A DNA stretch of 64,000 nucleotides from Adiantum capillus-veneris. Taxonomy: Eukaryota; Streptophyta; Polypodiopsida; Polypodiales; Pteridaceae. The position numbers and the translations under genes were made by a program. The DNA lies in contig CM043960.1 of the NCBI GenBank assembly GCA_014529385.2, positions 24,962,896 to 25,026,895 of the forward strand, written 5' to 3'. Below are positions 23,496-34,052 of this stretch, piece by piece; the first letter of the stretch is position 1, and each line of letters begins with the position of its first letter. A model generated the notes under the pieces. It worked only from the letters and a program-made list of their open reading frames with translations, was not told the origin of the DNA and searched no databases.

Positions 23496-23723
23496 TGTTG
23501 GAATTAGGGTTGCAGAGAAACACACACAGCTTGGAGAAGATGAAGGAAGCTCAAGGCACACAATAGAGAGTGTATTACTTAGTGTGCAATGGAAAGATAG
23601 ATAGCCCTAGAGTGATGGGCGTATATACAATGCACGGGGGAAAAAAACCTCCTAAAGAGGGAAAAAATGCCCCGGCGGTCCTAGTGTGTTCACACACATC
23701 ACTACCACATGTATATGGTAACA
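23496..23723 (-). repeat. LTR of copia D (5' LTR)
   Basis: 228 bp, TGTTGGAATT...GGTAACA, followed by target duplication GTGAC. Confidence 0.93.
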
Positions 23724-23728
23724 GTGAC

Positions 23729-24003
23729 TAATTGATCAAATAAGTAGCCGTCATAACAGCTTCTCCCCAAAATTCTTGAGGTAAGTTGGTCGTAGACAAC
23801 ATAGAAGTGACCCGTTCCTGAATGGTTCTATTCATTCTCTCAGCCACACTGTTTTGGGTGGGTGTGTAAAGCGTGGTAAATTGTCTGCTAATGCCTTGTT
23901 TACGACAAAAGTCCTTGAACTCAAAGGAGATGTACTCGCCTCCATTGTCTTGTGCAAATGTGCTTGTCAACCTCACTTCCAAAGAACTTATTTTTGGTGT
24001 CAT
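23729..24003 (-). mobile_element. Copia C, integrase part beyond element D
   Basis: It continues the integrase of element C on the far side of D: DNGGEYISFEFKDFC and TPTQNSVAERMNRTIQERV, the catalytic-core blocks of copia integrase. The copia reading is lost near 24003. Confidence 0.8.
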
Positions 24004-24240
24004 CTACTTCGGATGCAGCTTCCCCTTGAGTATCCAACGCTTCACTTGATCGTTCAATTCTAGCTCCAGCTATCACAACCGACATGACACGGTCTAGAGA
24101 ACTAGCTGCTTCAGATTGATCACTTTCTTGGGTGGTTTGTGTAGGCACTTCTTGCGTGCCACTAATGGGAATCTTATCTGCAACACTACTTTTTGATTGA
24201 TTTTGAGTCCTCATAGTGAAAGAGAAAGAGCTTGATATAT
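24004..24240 (-). other. Short minus-strand frame of unknown origin
   Basis: A frame of about 70 codons begins at 24214 (MRTQNQSKSSVADKIPIS) and runs towards the integrase fragment. It is Ser/Glu/Thr-rich and not recognised. On the minus strand TATAAATAGG lies about 500 bp upstream (near 24711), with purine-rich repeats between, so a promoter-plus-leader arrangement is possible but unproven. Confidence 0.25.
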
Positions 24241-24670
24241 AATGAAAGCTTTAGAGAAAGAGGGAAAGTTGAAGAGATTATGTCAACTAAAGATATCAAG
24301 AGAGAGAAAAAGATTAAGTTTGACAGTAAATTGATAGATAATGAAAGCTTTAGAGAAAGAGGGAAAGTTGAAGAGATTATGTGAACTAAATATATTATGA
24401 GAGAGAGAGAGAGAGAGATTAAGCTTGACAGTAAATTGAGTGAAAGAAGGAAAGTTAGAACTTGAAAGAAAAGAGAGATATTAGGAGACAATATTAGATA
24501 ATGAAAGCTTTAGAGAGAGGGAAAGTTGAAGAGATTATGTGAACTAAATATATTAAGAGAGAGAGAGGGAGAGAGATTAAGCTTGAAAAAAAATTGAGTG
24601 AAAGAAGGAAAGATAGAACTTGAAAGAAAAGAGATATATTAAGAGACATTGAGAAAGATGGAACTTAAGA
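24241..24670. repeat. Purine-rich tandem repeat, three copies
   Basis: Copies start AATGAAAGCTTTAGAGA at 24241, 24340 and 24500. They share GGGAAAGTTGAAGAGATTATGT(G/C)AACTAAA, an AG-rich core and GATTAAGCTTGA. The first copy is about 99 bp and the second about 160 bp, the longer ones adding GAAAGAAGGAAAG and CTTGAAAGAAAAGAG. Confidence 0.8.
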
Positions 24671-24785
24671 AAGAGAGAAGAGATGAGAGCAAATGGTCTA
24701 TGTCCCCCTATTTATAACCCTTTTATAAAATTTCAATTGACAAATTAATTTTTTAAAATTATGTATTTTTACAATTTTGTGTGCG

Positions 24786-24786
<1 letters not shown>

Positions 24787-24822
<36 letters not shown>
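24787..24822. repeat. (GT)n/(GC)n microsatellite
   Basis: GT units pass into GCGCGCGC around 24815-24826. Confidence 0.85.
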
Positions 24823-24825
<3 letters not shown>

Positions 24826-24849
24826 CGTGTGCGTGCATGCGTCTGTGCG

Positions 24850-25270
24850 ATGGCAGGTGGCCACACGCCACCCCATAATAGGGAGGCTTGTCACCTTTAT
24901 GGGGTGGAGTGTGGCAGGCCTACGTGGCCATGCAGGCCCGCCAAGGGGGACCTGTGGCTACACGTCCACGAGCCTCATGGCCAAGGCGTGTGGCCACGTA
25001 GGCGTGCCTATGGCCATGAGGCCCCGTAGCCATGCAGGCCTTTGGGGCATGCATGGCCCGTGGGCAGCGTGGGCCACAAGGCCTCGTAGTCCATGGCTTT
25101 TTGCCATGTGGCGATTGGCATGTGTACCACCATCCACCGAGACAATACATGTGGCTGTTGACATGACCATGTCAGCAGCTATGTGTACCATCGATGGTCG
25201 ATGCTACACATGGCAACCGCCATGTGGCCAAAAGGGTGGCACCTGGCCAAGTGTCATGGTGGCCACGTGC
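24850..25270. repeat. GC-rich degenerate minisatellite
   Basis: A 420 bp block is built from irregular repeats of GGCCATG(C/A/T)(A/G)GGCC, GTGGCCACGTAGGC and CCATGTGG-like words, mostly 20-30 bases apart, many locally palindromic. Flanks are AT-rich. Apparent reading frames on both strands follow from the repeat and are not supported as genes. Confidence 0.55.
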
Positions 25271-25588
25271 TAGGGTGTGATTACACACACATACATATTC
25301 ACACACACACACACATACATATTTTGACACATATTTATTTTAAAAATAACAATCATATTTTAGTTTATAGGATAGGATATTGTGATAAATTTTATCATTT
25401 TAAAAAATATATTTTTAAATTAAAACTATATATTTATTTATTTTAAATATTTATATAAAATTTGTAACGACTAGTTTATTATATGTGGGTAAATAAACAA
25501 GTTTAAAGTGATGATAATTCATTATTTTATCTAATTAATCTTAATCTCTCTTAATCTTTTTGTTTAACTTCTTCTTATGACTTGATCT
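25271..25588. other. AT-rich anonymous stretch
   Basis: (AC)n near 25284-25315, then very AT-rich sequence with no gene recognised. Confidence 0.5.
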
Positions 25589-26122
25589 TTGGTGCTTCCT
25601 GATGGAGAGCTAATCTTTCCTTTTGATAATGATAAATTAATAATAAATGAATCTTTCCTAATGGATAAAGTTTATCTAATGCAATTTACAACAATAGATG
25701 TTGTGATAGAAGTAGGAGATATAGAAATGCCTGTGCCTTTTGAAAGGACATTAAATCACTTGGGTGAAGGGACCTATGTATTTGATGAGCAGCTTTCACG
25801 TAAATACAAAGTGAATTTAAGTTATGGAAAGCATCCTGCAAGTTCGCTCGCTACGACTCCCATTGCAATAATAGATAGTCCTTTGAGCAAGCAAGCAAAC
25901 CAAAAGGAGATCGTAAATTTGAGTAGTCCGGCCCAAGTTTCGCTCTCTAAAAGCTTCAAGAGGAGCAGTTATCAAAAACTTCTCCAGGCCGAGAAAAAGG
26001 ATATGTTAAATACAACAGGTGGAGCAGGTTTCAAAGATTTCAAGAGCCTACAATGGAGACCTTGTTTTAGAATTTCCTCCTACCATGGGGAAGGTGCACC
26101 ATATAAATGCAGCGGAGCATAA
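25589..26122 (+). CDS. Unrecognised open frame of about 177 codons
   Basis: The frame is open from about 25589 to a TAA at 26120-26122, with no convincing ATG at its start; internal Met codons occur from about residue 25. Composition is ordinary, with an acidic N-terminal half (PDGELIFPFDNDK, DVVIEVGDIEMPVPFERT) and a Lys/Ser-rich C-terminal half. The segment around GDIEMPVPFERTLNHLGEGTYVF looks like a folded domain but no family is recognised. It lies upstream of the SWIM-finger transposase-like region and could be part of the same element. Confidence 0.3.
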   Translation: MVLPDGELIFPFDNDKLIINESFLMDKVYLMQFTTIDVVIEVGDIEMPVPFERTLNHLGEGTYVFDEQLSRKYKVNLSYGKHPASSLATTPIAIIDSPLSKQANQKEIVNLSSPAQVSLSKSFKRSSYQKLLQAEKKDMLNTTGGAGFKDFKSLQWRPCFRISSYHGEGAPYKCSGA

Positions 26123-27261
26123 GTAAGATCCTCATTTCTAGTCAAAGCCTCAAACATCCCATATAGTTTTCCCTGGAGTGGTATGTCTCAGTCATTGTGT
26201 GGCATCTTTGATTTGTATGAATGAACAATATACCCACTTGGTCAATTATCATATTGCCAATACAAGACATTTCAATGGCCACCTACGAAAGGCCCCTACA
26301 CTTGGGCAATATGGTGAGATAGCAGATAAGTGTGTAGTGGTGCATCCAAGACACTAACGAATAGCACCAAAATGATGGTACAAAGGAGTTTGACCGTGGA
26401 CCCACACACAGGAGCCAGGAAAGTTCAAATGTGCTTAGCGAAGGAAATTATCAATTAAACACTTCTTTGCAGCTATAGTAAGGATGAAAGTTTAGGTGAA
26501 CAACAACTATTTGCAATGGTAGAAGAGTTGGGACCCTTGGTGCAAGATAATGGGTATGTACATTTATCAAATTCTTGTTTCAATGAAAAACTGAATCATT
26601 GTGTATTTAGTCCTAACACTTTGAGCTTGGCAAGTTTTGAAAGTTAGTGCCTGCTGCACGGGGGGGGTAGTGGCAAAGATTCTTTTGGTATTGATGCACT
26701 CCTTAAACTAAAGAGAGACTGCACATATGATTTTTTTCACGGTAGTAGGTTTCTTGATCAAGGAAAGGAAGGAGAGAAATATTTTGTCTTCAAAATATCC
26801 ACAGTAGGTCCAACATCCGGTGTGGACCTTGTGAACTGAAAGAGACAAGATGGGACGACAGTCTTTGACGTGCATGGATTCAATTTGATCACACTAGACG
26901 CATTAACGATTGGATCACCATGACTTGTCATGTCTATGATCCAAGGTATGTGGGCAGCCTTGGTAGCAATGTAGGTCACACATGACACATCCTCTGACAA
27001 TTTGCTTGCAACACTCAAGACCTTCTCACTATTGCAGCTTGTGAAATGAAGGAGGAAGATATAGAGTCTCAATGTTTGTTTTGGGAGTGCCTCAATGAGA
27101 TAATGATATCACATGGGTGTGAAAAGGCTAACTTCTTTGGATTCATGGTGGACGAAGCTCAAGAAAATTAGAATGCAATCTGAATTGTCTTAAATGGTGG
27201 TGACAAGAATAATGTCATGATCAGATGAGAGCAATCTTGTCTTTTCCATTAGAAGCAAAGC
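26123..27261 (+). pseudogene. Broken N-terminal half of the transposase-like gene
   Basis: No long frame is open. Short plus-strand stretches such as YDFFHGSRFLDQGKEGEKYF (near 26720-26780) and a DGTTVFDVHGFN-like segment (near 26850-26900) are interrupted by several stops. They precede the better preserved part from 27262 and are probably the worn front of the same gene. This is inference from position only. Confidence 0.3.
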
Positions 27262-28775
27262 TTGAATGAGCATACAACAAAGTGTGTGGTGCAAGCTTCT
27301 CAACATGTACACAAAGAAATGTGTGAAAAGTGGAGACAAGCACCAACAAAGGAGGTTCCAGCATCAGAGGCTTACCTCATATGCCAATGGTGGTGCATCG
27401 ATCTTTGCATAGACTGCAACATTCCATACATGGATTCATGGCTCAATTGGTGGAGAATTTGTATTGCACATTGGGGTGACATTATGAAAAGTGTAAAAAG
27501 AAGCTCTGATGGACCAAACACTCCATGCACAAACCTTGCGGAGAGCAAGCATGGTAGTTGGCTCATAGGGGAGGGTTTTCGTAGACTCGTCTCCTTGTAC
27601 GATGCATGTAAAATCGACCTAGCAAATTCTATTCTTCAGGGTACCAAGGCCATTTTGTACAACCATGGAAAACACATTGAGAAGGGCCCATTGATACAAA
27701 AGCTCGCCGAATGCCATGGAAGTCGTCCTAGTCAAGTAATAAGGACTGTGAACAAAGCTACTAAGGGCACTCCAATGTACAAAGCAAGTACTCCACTGAC
27801 AAGGAATAAGGAGATGTCATGGCGGAAGCAAAGACAAAGTGAAGTTATTCATATGGAGGATGATGCATCACACATGCCAGAGTACAACTCTTTTAGCAAA
27901 TATTGTACTCCAAAACGTAGGACAAATTTAGGTGGAAAGTGTGTATGGAACACAAGGTAAATGAGGCAATCTGGGCTATACACTGAACGCCGCAAGGTAG
28001 TAGAGTCACATACAGTGGCACACCAAGAGGAGGAGGTAGGTGTGGGCAGAACGTTGCAGGTTCAAACCTTGGTGTATTGGCCCCATCTTTTGAAGGATAC
28101 CAAAATCATTCCAAAGGTGTGGTGTGCTAGTGGTTTTGCTTTTGTCAAGATCACATGCTACATTGCTTCATAGTAGATCAAAACATAGAGCCACAGCCTC
28201 AACAGCCACCACACATTTGGCTCATGCATGTGGGCACCAACCTAACCAGTGAGGAGGTTGAACTATTTTTTGAAGGGGGGTATCAAGTGGAGTTTAGCAA
28301 TGAAGGAAACTATTCTCATATGCCAATTTCTGCTGCTCAAGAGTAGATGAACATGCCTATCAGGTCAGATGATACAACCACTCCTGAAGGTAGTGCAGCC
28401 ACAATGAGGGATGGTGTGCGCATATGATATCGATCTTCCTTTTTCGGAGATGCTGCATGCAAGACTAGCCGTGCGCTAGCTTTGAAGGCAAAGGTGGTAG
28501 AGGAGATACGTGGGGTAGATGATTTTCATGAGGTCTTCAAAGTAGAGTCCCACAACGAAGATGGTCATGTTGAATTGTACAATGTTTGTATTTTCAAGGA
28601 GCCATCGTGCCCATGCCCAGACTTCATGGATTGGGTGACAAAGAAAAAACCGTATCTTGCATGCAAACACATCTATTTTATTTTTTTGTATGTACTAGGG
28701 CTTAGCCAAAATGAAAACATGTTTATCCATCATCCTGTTCTATCTGATGCTGATATATTTAATGCACTTAGCTAG
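27262..28775 (+). pseudogene. SWIM-finger transposase-like gene, degenerate
   Basis: The frame 27262-27960 (about 230 codons) contains the block NLAESKHGSWLIGEGFRRLV followed by SLYDACKIDLANSI, a segment I associate with MULE-type transposase-like proteins of plants. After about 500 bp with stops, 28482-28775 encodes CPCPDF...LACKH, a SWIM zinc finger (CxC then CxH), near 28606-28675. SWIM fingers typically sit at the C-terminus of MULE transposases and FAR1-like proteins. At least two stops separate the parts, so it is probably not functional. No terminal inverted repeats were identified. LINE-1 begins about 70 bp downstream. Confidence 0.5.
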
Positions 28776-28859
28776 GGCAGAACCTATATAGCCATCAATA
28801 AGTAGCAATTTCCATTTCCAATTTTTTGCAAGTAAGATTAGGAAGTTGTACTTCTTGTT

Positions 28860-29760
28860 TTAACTTGGGAGCGTGATACACAAAGGATTAACAGATTGAA
28901 GGATACAATGTACATTCATTTATGTGGTCAAAGAATCTCAAGCAACAAAGAGGGCAAGGTGGGGTAGCATGTATGGTTAAGAAAGATATGGAATATTCAT
29001 TGATGTTGTCAAAGAATCTCAAGCAACAAAAAGGGCAAGTTGGGGTAGCATGTATGGTTAAGAAAGGAATGGAATATTTTGTATCAATTGTGAAAAATGA
29101 CAAGCACAAACGTTATGTATGGCTGAAAAATTATGACACAAAAAAGAGCACCCATTTTTATACCTGGTTGCTACATTCCTCATCATGATTCCCCCTTTTA
29201 TGTTTGCATGGATAGAGATCATTTATTTTTTGATTTAGAGGAGGACATTTCTTGTTTTAAAGACGAAGGTGATGTTATTGTCTTTGGGGATATGAATGCT
29301 TACACAAAAACATTGCAATATGATACTCAACAATTTGATATGCCACACATTTCAAGGGATTTGGAGGAAGTTCACTTGTATGATTGTCCTTCAATGGATG
29401 AGAAAGAGCTGGATCACTATGGAAAGTTACTTTTATACATGTGTAATAGCATGGGTATGCTCATTGCTAGTGGTGTATTTTTGTGGAGTGGAACCAATGG
29501 ATTTACATGCAGAAAACATTATGGGGATAGTGTGATTGGCTATATGCTACTCTCCAAAGCCATCATGTATCGCATAAAGACTTTTACACTTGGCCAATGG
29601 ACCCCAAAGTCAGACCATGGGACCTTATGTATTGACTTGACATGTGGGGAAGCAACTAAGCATAATAATTTCAGTCAAAGGGAAGAGAAGTTATCACTAT
29701 GTATGGATTTTAGATGGGCACCTATGTACATTAAATGGTTGAGCAAACGTTATGGATGAC
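28860..29760 (+). pseudogene. LINE-1 ORF2 endonuclease part
   Basis: The APE-type endonuclease nicks target DNA to prime reverse transcription. Visible landmarks are WSKNLKQ...GGVACMVKKG, a CYIPHHDSPFY-like strand, the catalytic block VIVFGDMNAYTK near 29275-29310, and the terminal block TPKSDHGTLCIDL near 29605-29640, where the SDH triad residues are kept. The segment 28911-28991 is repeated at 28992-29072 with an 81 bp period, so 27 codons are duplicated. A stop and frame change occur near 29130-29190. Confidence 0.75.
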
Positions 29761-30089
29761 AAAGCTTCAATATGACGCACCATTGGAAACTAAATGATTA
29801 TTAGTTCTATTGCCAAAGAATGCTTTGCCCCATAAAGCGTGTCCATGGTATCAACAAAGATAGATAATGAAAAAGGTGGTTTGATAAAGATTTCAAGATG
29901 TTCGAAAGTCCTTGATAAAGCTTGTATGGACAAAGAAAACTATCATTTGCATACATACAAGGCATTGATTCAAAAGAAGAGAAGAAGATGGGAAGTACAG
30001 CAACAATTTTTTCAAGTCCAAGAAAAGGCACGTGCATGTGGAAAATTTTGGAGAAACTTGAGAGGCAAGCGGGTTGAGAGTTTTGGTAC

Positions 30090-32120
30090 CTTGAGTCTTG
30101 TGGATATGTAGACACATTGTAAGAAACTATATGAGCAATCAAATGCTAGAAAAATTCATATTTATGGTTCACTCTCATGTATGCCCTCGTTTTTTACTAT
30201 TGAGGATATATGCGGTGGGCTCAAAAAGTTGGTCACTTGCAAAACAGGAGATCTTCAAGGTATCAAGCTGGAAATGCTTAAATGCACGGGAGATTTTACA
30301 CATGAGTGGATGTTTGATATATTCAACCTTGCACTTTAACATGGTATGCTTTATGATTGGAGTAGTAATTCGGTCAAGCCTTTGCTTAAAGGAGGGGATA
30401 TAAAGAATGTAAATAACTACCAAACTATAATGATTGGGTCTCTTATGGCAAAGCTGATTGGGTGCATAATGGAGATAAAATCAAATGATTGGGCTGAAGA
30501 GAATGGTAAGCGTGCAAAGAGAAAAGCGGGTTTTTGTCGATGCTATAGCACCATTGATCATCTTGTCACTCTTCATGTTCTCATGGAGGAAAGTCGGTTG
30601 AAAGGCAAGCGATTGTATTGTTGCTTTGTGGACTTTAAGAAAGCCTTTGATACAATTCTATGCAACAATTTGTGGAGAAGGATGTAAAAACTGCAAGTTC
30701 CAAGTGAGTTTATGCTTGCAATTTCTTGACTCTATAAGAAGGTGATGTGTCAATTATGCATGGAAAGAGGAGTTTCAGAAATTTTTGCAAGCACTATTGG
30801 GGTTAAACAAGGATGTGTGTTGTCACCAACTCTCTTTGGTCTATGCATCAATCAATTGGACAAATGGTACTTGACTTTATGCAAGAAGAAGGCATAAACT
30901 ATTTGCAATGTGGTAATCATGACTTTGTTGTATGTGCATTATGTAGTGATTCTAGCACACACTTTAGAGGCTGCACAAAAGCTTATGGCTGTCCTTGAGA
31001 ACTTTTGCTTGCATAGTGGGCTGATTGTGAATGAATCCAAAACAAAAATTATGCTTGTGAAAACCAACCATAAGGAGAAGCCATGCATTGTGTACAACAA
31101 CGAGACACTTAAAGTTGTTGAGAGCTTTATGTACCCTGGCCTTGAGGTTCGAACGAATCACAAGTCGCATGAATGTGCCATGTGTCATTTAAAAGCGGGA
31201 AAGAGAGTGTACCATGCATTTGAGACCATATGTAATGTGGGAAACATCCATCGTTGGGTTCTCAAGAAGTATCTTTTTGAAACATTGGTGACACTGGATC
31301 TTCTTTATGGAGTTGAAGTGTCGGGTGGAAGCATCTCAAAGGCTACTTGGAAAGAGTTTGAGAATATCCCAAAGCGTTTTCTTACAAACTTTCTTCAAGT
31401 GAATGATGGTGACGGCTATGGGGGATGGTAACAAAGAGGAGCCATGGTTCCTTGGAGCGTGCAGAGGTGGAAGGCGAACAACGAGAGAGAGAGAGAGAGA
31501 GAGAGAGATTCGACACACGCTATATATTGACTGTATTAAAAGACTTGCTACATATATAGAGTTGCTTTCCATGCAAAGTGTAAACTGAAGCTCAACAATC
31601 CTTTCCTGCATGCTTCATAAGAGGATGTTTCCACAGGCTTACACCACTAACTGAACCCGGGCTTGAATGCCCAACAGTTAAGACACAAACACCATATATG
31701 CTCCTACGTATTGAGATGGAATCTCTTCCAATTGAGGTTCTGGGCATGGAAAGGGTTGTGGAGTACATGATAAAGATGCATCAAAACCTCTCACATCAAC
31801 TTCCTACAATTGCATGGGAAGCAAGCAAAAAAGTTTAAAAGACGCATAAAAGCAAGATCTTGAGCACAAGATGGATGCAAGACATAAAGAAGTGGTTTGG
31901 GAGATGGGATGTATTACACTTGCTACATGATGCTTCAATTGACTCCCAAGTGAATGAAGCTTTTCTACAATGCCAATGTATGCCGACTTGGGATGAATCT
32001 AGTGAGTCACGCTTCATAACTTACACCACGCATACTGACCCAACTATAAAACCATGTTCTTTGTTGAAAGAGGAAACCATACTCACCCTTACATGCTTGA
32101 GCCTATCCCCTTGTTAGTGA
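30090..32120 (+). pseudogene. LINE-1 ORF2 reverse transcriptase and C-terminal part
   Basis: Reverse transcriptase motifs lie in order: NNYQTIMIGSLMAKLIG (near 30410-30460), GFCRCYSTIDHLVTL and CFVDFKKAFDTI (near 30525-30660), GVKQGCVLSPTLFGLC (near 30800-30850), the degraded catalytic box near 30935, and SGLIVNESKTKIML (near 31015-31055). It is followed by KPCIVYNNETLKV, a GVEVSGGSISK segment and, beyond the solo LTR, EVLGMERVVEYMIK and WFGRWD. Multiple stops and frame changes are present. Confidence 0.75.
31404..31676. mobile_element. Solo LTR inside LINE-1
   Basis: A 273 bp insertion interrupts LINE-1 relative to LINE-2 and LINE-3. It begins TGATGGTGAC and ends GCCCAACA, with flanking 5-mers GTGAA (31399-31403) and GTTAA (31677-31681) that differ by one base, consistent with an aged target duplication. 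It contains an (AG)n tract and no coding sequence. Size and ends fit a copia solo LTR; the family has no other copy in the window. Confidence 0.6.
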
Positions 32121-32431
32121 TACGCACTATCACAGCTATTTGGATTACCTCCCACTCCCTTTAATGCACGAGAGGGTGTTGGGAAAATGGAGAAGAGTCA
32201 AATCTATTGTGCACATTATGATCACTGCAAGTTCGAGAGTCTGAGTACCACGCACTACTAGAGTGCTCAAATTTTGTTCATATTTGAACTTGCTTCTGTC
32301 ACATTTTTAGCCATGATGTAGATTTACACACTTTCCTCTCCGAGCCACAATGTGGGCTCTCTATTGCGACTCTCATCACCACAGATTTGGAGCATTGAGA
32401 GTCACTCACATACTACATCACATGTCATTGT

Positions 32432-32469
32432 GGTCCCATATATCATATTTGACCTCCAATGACCATAAT

Positions 32470-32519
<50 letters not shown>
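32432..32519 (+). repeat. Shared 3' tail of LINE-1 with (CT)n
   Basis: GGTCCCATATATCATATTTGACCTCCAATGACCATAATAAAATCT-type tail followed by 23 CT units. The hairpin's left arm is altered in this copy. Confidence 0.8.
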
Positions 32520-32521
<2 letters not shown>

Positions 32522-32667
32522 GGAGAGGGAGGGTGAGAGAATAGAGGAAAATAGAGAGACATTAAAAAAAAGGTCATCAATTTTCTATGCTTTCTCTCAC
32601 CTTATCTCTCTAGTTCTCTCTCTCTCTCTCTCTATCTCCAAAGACATTGCAATGATCTTAATCTCTT

Positions 32668-32703
<36 letters not shown>
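32520..32703. other. Spacer rich in AG/CT and GT simple repeats
   Basis: AG-rich, then CT-rich and finally GT tracts between LINE-1 and ORF1-only element 1. No gene is present. Confidence 0.6.
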
Positions 32704-33159
32704 ACCCTAGCACAGAGCGAAACCTTTCAACGTCCTCCTCAGCCCCCCTGGGTGAAAGGGCTGCCCTGGGGGAGGCGTTAAGCCTCAGCTTAGCCACCCC
32801 CCTTCAACATCGAGATCTGTTCGGCTCTGAAAAGTTTTTCCAGGCGAAGTCCCATAAGACCTTGCGAAATTCTGCCCTGCGTGGTCCTGGGCTGCCTTTT
32901 GAAGTTTTGCTCTGCGTAGTCCTGTATGGCCCTACGAAGTCCAGCGACATATGACCCTGGTCCCGGCTCTGTCGTACTTGGCCCTGCGAAGTTCTCTTGT
33001 ACGAGCCTGGCTCACATTTCTGTACACGCTGCCAGCAGTATACTCGTATACCCACCCAACCCAACCCAACCCCCACCCAACCCATACCTGCTCTGTTCGG
33101 CCTGCTGACCTGAGCTGTGACCTCAAGAAGTTAGCATTTGATTTTGGGCTTTGAAGAGT

Positions 33160-33840
33160 ATGTTCTCACCAAAGCCTCCAGCAAGGGAGAAGATGGCAAC
33201 CAATAGCCTCAACACATCGGGGAGAGTACCGGCTAGTTTTGTCGCTGTCCTTGCAGCTCCGAGCAAGAGAGATCGCATTGGACAATTGCAAGCTGTCCTC
33301 GACATGGTCATGGTTGAAAATCGTGATCTCAAAGAACGTCTTAGCACGCTCGAAGCACGATTTGACTTCATGATCGGCCTCACAAAAGACAAGGTGAAGG
33401 AAGTCGAAGAAAAAATTACTCAAGTTCACACGATCACACTCGCCAAAGTGGAAACCTGTGTGAAAACAGAAATGCGGGAACATCAGCTTCAAAAAGAGAA
33501 TGCCCTCAAGCTTCGCATTGGAGGGCTGTCCCAAGCATGGGATGAGTGCCAACAAGATTTCTGCAAGTTAATCGATCTCCTCAAGGAGACTCTTAAACCG
33601 GTCCATGTCGACTACGATGCGATAGAATGTATCGTCAATAAGTTCAACACCAAGCGCACACCTAGTGGACATGCTATTCTTGAGTTCAAAGACAAAGAGG
33701 AGCGGCTCCGATTACTCCAGCAATCACGTCTCCTTCAAAACATCGGGTTTTGGATTGCCGAAGAACTCACCCCGACACAAGTCAAGCACAAAAGTGAAGA
33801 GTTGAAAGAAGTGAGTGAAGCACAAGCCAAAGGCAAGTAG
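33160..33840 (+). CDS. LINE ORF1-type nucleic-acid-binding protein
   Basis: An intact 226-codon frame. Residues of about 45-115 form a heptad-rich coiled coil (DRIGQLQAVLDMVM, LKERLSTLEARFDF, KDKVKEVEEKITQV). Residues of about 118-215 read as an RRM-like and C-terminal domain pair, with LRIGGL as the first strand, GHAILEFKDKEERLRLLQQ as the third, then GFWIAEELTPTQ and a basic helix (KHKSEELKEV). This is the order of L1 ORF1 proteins, which trimerise and bind the element RNA in trans or cis. I chose ATG 33160 because upstream sequence is untranslated leader. The homologous frame at 45901-46539 is damaged while this one is open. Function in retroposition is inferred from fold and context. Confidence 0.7.
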   Translation: MFSPKPPAREKMATNSLNTSGRVPASFVAVLAAPSKRDRIGQLQAVLDMVMVENRDLKERLSTLEARFDFMIGLTKDKVKEVEEKITQVHTITLAKVETCVKTEMREHQLQKENALKLRIGGLSQAWDECQQDFCKLIDLLKETLKPVHVDYDAIECIVNKFNTKRTPSGHAILEFKDKEERLRLLQQSRLLQNIGFWIAEELTPTQVKHKSEELKEVSEAQAKGK

Positions 33841-34013
33841 GCAGTATACTACGGAGAAAAGGCCATCATCCAGGAGTTTCAAACTCCTAAACCGGCCCCT
33901 ACCCCATAGGACCCCCCTTAGGCTTTTCTTTTTCTTTTGATGGACCCTCAGTCCCTAACTGATATGTATCAATTGCCCTCGCTTAGAAGAAGCGGTTGTA
34001 ATGTTTTGATTTT

Positions 34014-34052
34014 GGTCCCATGGGTCATATCTGACCTTCGAGGACGATAATT

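Larger units (their letters stand above)
18541..23723 (-). mobile_element. Copia LTR retrotransposon D, nearly whole
   Basis: A 5183 bp minus-strand Ty1/copia element inserted in element C. Both LTRs are 228 bp and differ at about 4 positions (under 2 percent). The target duplication GTGAC is perfect (18536-18540, 23724-23728). The primer site, polypurine tract and the full domain order from gag to RNase H are present. The coding region looks close to whole, with about one break. Element E at 49275-54374 belongs to the same family. LTR divergence suggests it is one of the youngest insertions in the window. Confidence 0.95.
28845..32519 (+). mobile_element. LINE-1: 5'-truncated L1-like LINE
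   Basis: Plus-strand non-LTR retrotransposon missing ORF1 and the first part of the endonuclease; homology with LINE-3 starts near 28845. It holds endonuclease, reverse transcriptase and C-terminal region, a 3' untranslated part and the shared 3' tail, then a (CT)n tract (32473-32519). ORF2 has several stops and frameshifts, and the polymerase box that reads YADD in LINE-3 is altered (LLYVHYVVI near 30925-30950), so this copy is dead. It also carries an in-frame 81 bp duplication and a solo LTR. Confidence 0.85.

Noticed and set aside
24241-24670. Repeat array as a CRISPR
   Set aside because: Units are about 100-160 bp without alternating unique spacers, and the window is eukaryotic.
24761-25273. 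170-codon frame over the GC-rich minisatellite
   Set aside because: Frames are open on both strands because of the GGCCATG words; composition is repetitive and no family matches.
26758-27072. 104-codon minus-strand frame
   Set aside because: It is antisense to plus-strand coding-like sequence of the transposase remnant; no domain recognised.
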